Assembly (NCBI GenBank): GCA_964526295.1
Contig: CAZGKW010000003.1
Span: forward strand, 1 to 64,000
Source of the DNA: CAZGKW01 sp964526295
GTDB taxonomy: Bacteria > Planctomycetota > Phycisphaerae > FEN-1346
Direction of reading: 5' to 3'
DNA: 64,000 nucleotides
Numbering within the stretch: the first letter of the stretch is position 1; every line of letters starts with the position of its first letter. Below are positions 59,848 through 64,000 of the stretch, piece by piece. Both the position numbers and the translations under genes were made by a program. The notes beneath the pieces were generated by a model that had not been told where the DNA came from, did no database searches, and saw only the letters and a program-made list of their open reading frames with translations.

Positions 59848-61095
59848 TCATTCGCCGAGGCGCTCGACCTCCTCGCGAGCGATACGGCTCCAGGTGGTGA
59901 ACCGTTCCGGCCGGCCCTCGCAGGTGTGCGTGTCCTTCAGGACCATCTCGAAGACGCACCCCCGGGTCGCCTCGAGGGCGTGCCTCAGGTAGGCCCGGAT
60001 GCGGTCCGGGTCGAAGTCGCCGGCCACCATCTGCGGCTTCGGTTTCCAGGAGAAGATGTATCGATTGCCGAGCCGCTCGGCGCACGCCTCGACGTCGGCG
60101 AAGGGCGAGATCGAAATCCGGAGGATGTTCGGGACCCGCAGCACGTCGTCCAGCTTGTGCGTCAGGTCTTCGCAGCACCCATAGCCGTTCAGCCCGAACG
60201 GCTCGAGCAGCCGCCGCTCGTACTGGAGGCAGAACTCTTCGTGCATCTCGGGCGAGACCTGGGCCAGCTCCTGGGCCTCGGCCGAGGCCCACACGTCGCA
60301 CGGCCGGACGTGCGTGCCGTCGAAGCCGTCCCGGGGCAGCTCATCCGTCCAGCCCCGGCCACCGGATGAGTGGTACGAGTTGTCGTTGTTCAGGTCCAGG
60401 ACGCCCAGCTCGACCATCTGCTGCACGCGGCTCCGGTGGGCCTCCTCGTAGAACGCCATCGCATCGTGCAGCATCTCGGGGTTGTCGTACATGTCGAGCA
60501 TGACCTGGCCCAGGCCGCGCAGGGCCGTGTACTGCTGCATCAGGTGGAACGAGACGCGCTGGACGCCGCGGCGGCGGACCTCCAGGATACCGGCGAACAG
60601 CTCGTGGGCCTCGGCCAAGTCGCGCTCGGTCGCCTCTTCATCGACATAGAGTTCCGGCGAGCGGAGCTTCGCCAGGTCGGCCGGCCCCAGGAGGACGGGG
60701 TCGAACGCCCAGGCCCCGGTGGGGTCGGCCGAGGGCCGGCGCCGGGGTTCCAGGCCCCAGCCGGTCTCCCGGACGACCGTCCGCACGGTCCAGGCGGCCT
60801 CGACGACCGTGTCGTCGCGGAGCACCTCGTGCCAGTAGATCTGCATGCGGAGGGCCCGTTCGATGCGGCGGGCCCGTTCGCCTTCACAGCGGAGCGACGA
60901 CTCGGGCAGCAGCTCCCGCCACGCCCCCTCGGGCGAGATGAAGATGACGGCACGGGGCCGGTCGAGCCGGTTGTGCCGCTTCCAGAGCGCGATGCGTTCC
61001 TGCTGGACCGGCAGGTGGCCGATCTCGGCGACGCGCCTCGCCAGGTCCTGGATGATCGTCCGGTCGGTCCGGGTGATTCGCGTGGCGGCTTGCAT
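59848..61095 (-). CDS. Uroporphyrinogen-decarboxylase-superfamily protein
   Basis: The protein has 415 residues. ERIALWKRHNRLDRPRAVIF at the start, FHLMQQYTALRGLGQVMLD, YDNPEMLHDAMAFYEEAHRS and LEPFGLNGYGCCEDLTHKLD match the UroD/MtaA/CmuA fold as found in many planctomycetes. It likely lacks true haem-synthesis activity; methyltransfer from a methylated compound is a possibility. Metal ligands might be Cys and His in GYGCCEDLTH. GGAGGGG precedes ATG 61095. Substrate unknown. Confidence 0.85.
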   Translation of the reverse strand: MQAATRITRTDRTIIQDLARRVAEIGHLPVQQERIALWKRHNRLDRPRAVIFISPEGAWRELLPESSLRCEGERARRIERALRMQIYWHEVLRDDTVVEAAWTVRTVVRETGWGLEPRRRPSADPTGAWAFDPVLLGPADLAKLRSPELYVDEEATERDLAEAHELFAGILEVRRRGVQRVSFHLMQQYTALRGLGQVMLDMYDNPEMLHDAMAFYEEAHRSRVQQMVELGVLDLNNDNSYHSSGGRGWTDELPRDGFDGTHVRPCDVWASAEAQELAQVSPEMHEEFCLQYERRLLEPFGLNGYGCCEDLTHKLDDVLRVPNILRISISPFADVEACAERLGNRYIFSWKPKPQMVAGDFDPDRIRAYLRHALEATRGCVFEMVLKDTHTCEGRPERFTTWSRIAREEVERLGE

Positions 61096-61195
61096 CGCAC
61101 CCCTCCATGGGGCATACGGTCACGGGCCCTCACGCGGCAGGACGGCCGGCCGCTCAGGGTAAGGCCCCGCGGCGGCCCGTGGAAGTGGCGTCCGG

Positions 61196-62122
61196 TCAGT
61201 CGTCTGACGTGGGCCCCGAAGTCTTCCCGGCCTCGTCAGGTTCCAGGCCGGGGGGCCGAAGCGGCACCGGGATGGCAACGCCCCGCCGCTCGCCCTTCGG
61301 GCCCTCATGTGCCACCACCGAGTCGAGCACCGGCACGAGGAGCTGCTGTCCACGGTAGATACGTGCCGTGAAGGCGATGAGCGTCTCGCGCTGCCCGGTG
61401 CGGGTGGCGACGTTCTCGACGGCCAGCCCGGCCGGCGGCGAGGGGAACCAGTCGACCCCCGCGGCTACGACGCGCCACGAGAGGCGAATCAGGAACCGGG
61501 CCGACCGACCGCCCGGCGGGATGCCCCCCTCGATCCGGGCCGTCACGGTGTCGGCCGCCTGGGCCAATGGCACGGGCACTTGCTTCGCCCACTCGGCGAA
61601 AAGCGCCTCATTCGCCGGCGGGGCCGCCTCGGCGACCGGCAGCTCGAGCCGGAGCGTCGCATCGCCCGGCACACACCGGTCCCGGCAGGCCAGCCACGCC
61701 ACCTCCGCTACCAGGGCGACCGACTTCCCGTTCAAGCCCTTCGGCGCCGTCACCTGGGCCGTCAGCAGGACCGACCCCTCGTAGCCGAGCCCGGCGATGT
61801 CGCCCGGCTGAGTGAAACGTTTCGGCGTCGGCCACCGGAGCGGCCCGCCGGCGAACCCGGGCGGCAGCTTCCACGTCACCTGCGTCGCCAGGCCCGCGTC
61901 GCCGGGATGTTTCCAGTAGGTGTGCCAACCGGGGGCCATCTCAAGGAGCACCCCGAGGGTGAGCGTCCCGCCGGGCTCGACGCCCGACCGGTCGGCCAGG
62001 AGCGTCGCCTTGACGAGCGTCGCAGGCTCCGGGATCCCGGCCGTTACTGCCGACGCCCAGAGCAGAATCAACCCGCCCGCTGAGGCGAGCGTCACGATCG
62101 TTCGCCGCATCGAGTGTTCCAC
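61196..62122 (-). CDS. DsbD N-terminal-domain-like secreted protein
   Basis: The protein has 308 residues with a signal peptide. EMAPGWHTYWKHPGDAGL and WLACRDRCVPGDATLRLEL match the N-terminal immunoglobulin-like domain of DsbD/ScsB proteins, where the Cys pair receives electrons in the periplasm. The usual membrane and thioredoxin domains are absent, so it is stand-alone. Its partner is unknown. GTG 62122 is chosen because GAGGAG lies eight bases upstream; ATG 62110 also starts the signal. Confidence 0.75.
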   Translation of the reverse strand: MEHSMRRTIVTLASAGGLILLWASAVTAGIPEPATLVKATLLADRSGVEPGGTLTLGVLLEMAPGWHTYWKHPGDAGLATQVTWKLPPGFAGGPLRWPTPKRFTQPGDIAGLGYEGSVLLTAQVTAPKGLNGKSVALVAEVAWLACRDRCVPGDATLRLELPVAEAAPPANEALFAEWAKQVPVPLAQAADTVTARIEGGIPPGGRSARFLIRLSWRVVAAGVDWFPSPPAGLAVENVATRTGQRETLIAFTARIYRGQQLLVPVLDSVVAHEGPKGERRGVAIPVPLRPPGLEPDEAGKTSGPTSDD

Positions 62123-62172
62123 GCGCACACCTCCTCGACCATTTTACGCACGGTCGCGGGTCGCCGCGGGCC

Positions 62173-62189
62173 GGAGTCCCGGGGACTCC
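62173..62189. terminator. GC-rich hairpin beside the four-helix protein gene
   Basis: Arms GGAGTCCC/GGGACTCC with a CCCGG-type loop lie 77 bp downstream of the four-helix gene's stop in its direction of transcription. No T-tract. Confidence 0.3.
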
Positions 62190-62265
62190 TTCCCCGGGCA
62201 ATCCCCGGCAAACTCATCCCCGTGCGTTAATGTGTGTTGCGGCGCGCCTTGCCGGGGCCGACCCG

Positions 62266-62679
62266 TCAGAACCGCGACCGGCGCCGCCGCGCCAGCAGCA
62301 CCAGCACCACGATGCCCCACAAGATCGCCGGCGGGCCCTCGAACCACTTCCAGAACCACGGCAGCTCGTTGGCGAAGTCGACCACGATCGTCAGCACCCC
62401 GAAGGCGATGCTCGCTTCGGCCAGGAACGCGATCAACCCGGCGTACCGCTCCAGGTTGAACGAGATCAGCCAGCAGAAGATGCCGCTGAGGGCATACATC
62501 GCCGAGGCCGTCCGCACGAGGTAGTCGATGACCGGCCCTTCGGGGTACGGGCCCAGGCCCAGCCACTCGTGGACCCAGGCGTGCCAGGAGCGGGGCATGA
62601 AGATGAACGGCGCCGCCAGGAGCAGGACGGTCCCCGTCAATCGCAGGATGAACCGGATGAGTCGGTCGGCTCCGTTCAC
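62266..62679 (-). CDS. Four-transmembrane-helix protein of unknown function
   Basis: The protein has 137 residues. Helices are at about 9-27, 45-70, 77-100 and 110-130, with a basic end RRRRSRF. No family motif is recognised. GTG 62679 follows GAGGAGGG. It starts 29 bp downstream of the cytochrome-like gene on the same strand and may be co-transcribed. Confidence 0.7.
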   Translation of the reverse strand: MNGADRLIRFILRLTGTVLLLAAPFIFMPRSWHAWVHEWLGLGPYPEGPVIDYLVRTASAMYALSGIFCWLISFNLERYAGLIAFLAEASIAFGVLTIVVDFANELPWFWKWFEGPPAILWGIVVLVLLARRRRSRF

Positions 62680-62708
62680 GGCGGCCCTCCTCGGCCCGTG
62701 CGGCGATG

Positions 62709-64000
62709 CTACGGCGCCATCGCGGCGCCAGCGCGGCGCCAGCGGCCCTCCAGATAGGCCCGGATGTTGGCCTCCTCCCGGGCCTCCCACCGCCGCCGCT
62801 TCGCCAGAAAGTGATCGTACCGCGCGAGGCCGTCCCCGGCCAGCCCTTCCCGGTAATCGCCGAAGCACGGCACCAGAAGGTCGATCCAGGTGGCGACTCG
62901 GTCGAGGTCCTCGGCCGAGAGGGGGACGCCGCCGTGGCCCGACTCGAGCATCCGCACGAGCTTGCTCTTCGCAGCGCCCGCGTGATAGGGGGGCAGCATG
63001 GGCGGGGCGGACTGGGGGCTGATCCAGCTCGCCACCGCCGGATGGGCCAAGGCCCGATACGACCGGCTCCACGTGCCCGGCTCGCCCTGGAGGCTGAAGG
63101 CCGCTGTGGCGTTCGTTTCCTCAGCCTCGGCGCCAGCGCGATCGCCTGTCGTCTGACGCGGCTTTCGCTTCAGCTTCAGATACGGAGGCGGGCGGTCCAG
63201 ATGGTGGCAGCCGACGCAGTGCCGATCGAGGATCGGTTGGATCTCGCGGTGGAAGCTGAAGCCGCGGGGCGGGCCCTGCCACGGCTCGAGCTTCTCCGGT
63301 CCCGCCCGCTGGGCCAACGCGACGGCGCCGACGGGAGGGGCCCGGTTCTTGTTCTCATGGCACCCGACGCAGGAGACCGTCTCGCCGGGCTGGACGGTGA
63401 GCCAGCTCCGCATCGTCTGGGCGGCGTGGCCCTTGCCGTCGAGGGCCTGGAAGTAGACCGGCGTCCGGGCGCCGACCTCGAAGCAGGCCGACCCGTCCTC
63501 GTAGACACGGGCCGTCCCGAGGACGACCTTGACGTCCCAGGCGCCGCCGATGGAGATGGGGGTCGAGACGAGGGCGCTCCCGGCCGGGCCGCGGTTGTGA
63601 TTGTTCCCCACGCCGGCGGCCCGGAACCGCAGGGCCACGACACGGAGCCGCTTGATGGTCCCCCGCTCGACGCCCGCCAAGCCCGGCCCGGCGTAGACGT
63701 CCTGCATGGTGACCGTGCCGGTCTCGCGGGTGTAATCCACGAAGTCGGGCCGCAGAGGCGGCCGGGGCCGCGGCGCGAGTGGAATCGGCTGGTTCGACGA
63801 GATGGACTCGTCCCAGGCGAGCAGCTCGCGCTCCCCGGCGGCGGTTACGAAGTAGATGGCGAACGGCCGGCGCGAGCCCGCCGGCTTCAGAGTCACCAGG
63901 AACGCGTCCCCCCCCAGGGGCCAGGGGTACTGGAACTGGTCGCCCTGCTGGCCGAGGCGGTCGACGCGGAGGGCGGGCGTTGCGCGGACCGGGGCGATGA
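62709..64000 (-). CDS. Multi-haem-c protein of the hydrazine-synthase-alpha-like family (N-terminus outside window)
   Basis: The visible 430 codons continue in frame to the window edge; the GTG at 63896 is internal. Two haem-c sites are seen, SCVGCHENKNRAPP and HCVGCHHLDRPPP, with VTMQDVYAGPGLAGVERGTI and an abundance of beta strands. VGCHENKN and the YAGPGLAGV stretch are typical of HZS-alpha-like proteins widespread in planctomycetes. The C-terminal domain (SAPPMLPPYHAGAAKSKLVR and SAEDLDRVATWIDLLVPCFGDY) resembles a second cytochrome domain. Hydrazine synthesis is not implied; most relatives have unknown electron-transfer roles. Confidence 0.8.
   Translation of the reverse strand, partial: IAPVRATPALRVDRLGQQGDQFQYPWPLGGDAFLVTLKPAGSRRPFAIYFVTAAGERELLAWDESISSNQPIPLAPRPRPPLRPDFVDYTRETGTVTMQDVYAGPGLAGVERGTIKRLRVVALRFRAAGVGNNHNRGPAGSALVSTPISIGGAWDVKVVLGTARVYEDGSACFEVGARTPVYFQALDGKGHAAQTMRSWLTVQPGETVSCVGCHENKNRAPPVGAVALAQRAGPEKLEPWQGPPRGFSFHREIQPILDRHCVGCHHLDRPPPYLKLKRKPRQTTGDRAGAEAEETNATAAFSLQGEPGTWSRSYRALAHPAVASWISPQSAPPMLPPYHAGAAKSKLVRMLESGHGGVPLSAEDLDRVATWIDLLVPCFGDYREGLAGDGLARYDHFLAKRRRWEAREEANIRAYLEGRWRRAGAAMAP

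Noticed and set aside
1..64000. tRNA, rRNA, tmRNA, RNase P RNA and riboswitches
   Set aside because: I found none of their conserved stretches in the intergenic regions, though short or diverged ones could be missed by eye.

Overview
The window is a GC-rich (roughly 70% by eye) chromosomal segment. Its genes mostly start with ATG or GTG and usually have a recognisable Shine-Dalgarno sequence. The content points to a Planctomycetota bacterium. The signs are many Gfo/Idh/MocA oxidoreductases, PA14 and beta-propeller secreted proteins, a decayed sulfatase with a Tat-like leader, a protein resembling the hydrazine-synthase-alpha / c-type cytochrome family, a GH4 glycosidase, a heparinase-like protein, a UroD-superfamily protein, and zinc-ribbon-plus-membrane proteins. 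The phylum is an inference from gene content; no rRNA, tRNA or CRISPR array was found.

Layout. 1-2.9 kb: a 22-residue-repeat protein, an IS630 transposase relic, a membrane-tethered HNH protein and a small polar protein. 2.9-8 kb: pdxJ, an XRE-type regulator behind a phased TGACG repeat block, a B12-binding radical SAM protein, and a PHP/DUF3604-like protein converging on it. 8.1-9.75 kb: a likely type II restriction-modification pair with overlapping genes. 9.8-17.4 kb: dapA, a haem-c sensor histidine kinase, a zinc-ribbon membrane protein, then guaB and transketolase on the other strand. 17.6-24 kb: an NAD synthetase-like gene, a PA14 protein, an oxidoreductase, a terpenoid-cyclase-fold-like protein and a GT2 glycosyltransferase. 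24.3-29.4 kb: a GT39-type glycosyltransferase, ispD, a PIN/TRAM membrane protein and a GlpG-like rhomboid.

29.4-43.3 kb is a carbohydrate-oriented region: a clan-A-like glycosidase, a two-domain Gfo/Idh-AKR fusion, a single-domain paralogue of its N-terminal half, a lipoprotein, an ABC sugar importer (binding protein and two permeases with ATGA overlaps, no ATPase), a periplasmic cyclophilin, a transaldolase diverging from a GH4 glycosidase, and a second rhomboid. 43.5-54.9 kb: a Spy-like protein, a heparinase-like protein, an NHLRC2-like thioredoxin/NHL protein, then an apparent operon of Gfo/Idh oxidoreductase, soluble sugar dehydrogenase-like lipoprotein, c-type cytochrome lipoprotein and esterase, followed by a second radical SAM protein. 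54.9-64 kb: secreted beta-propeller-like proteins, a sulfatase pseudogene split by a 121-bp mobile element, an esterase, a UroD-like protein, a DsbD-N-like protein, a four-helix membrane protein and a cytochrome that runs off the window edge.

The genes suggest a heterotroph that imports, cleaves and oxidises plant or algal polysaccharide sugars (GH4, GH-like, heparinase-like, esterases, ABC importer, many Gfo/Idh enzymes, sugar dehydrogenase plus cytochrome). Housekeeping genes for B6, lysine, purine, NAD, isoprenoid and pentose-phosphate metabolism are interspersed. The clearest unexplained structures are in noncoding DNA: twin-hairpin REP-like pairs, a foldback element with a target-site duplication, and a helically phased repeat array upstream of a regulator.
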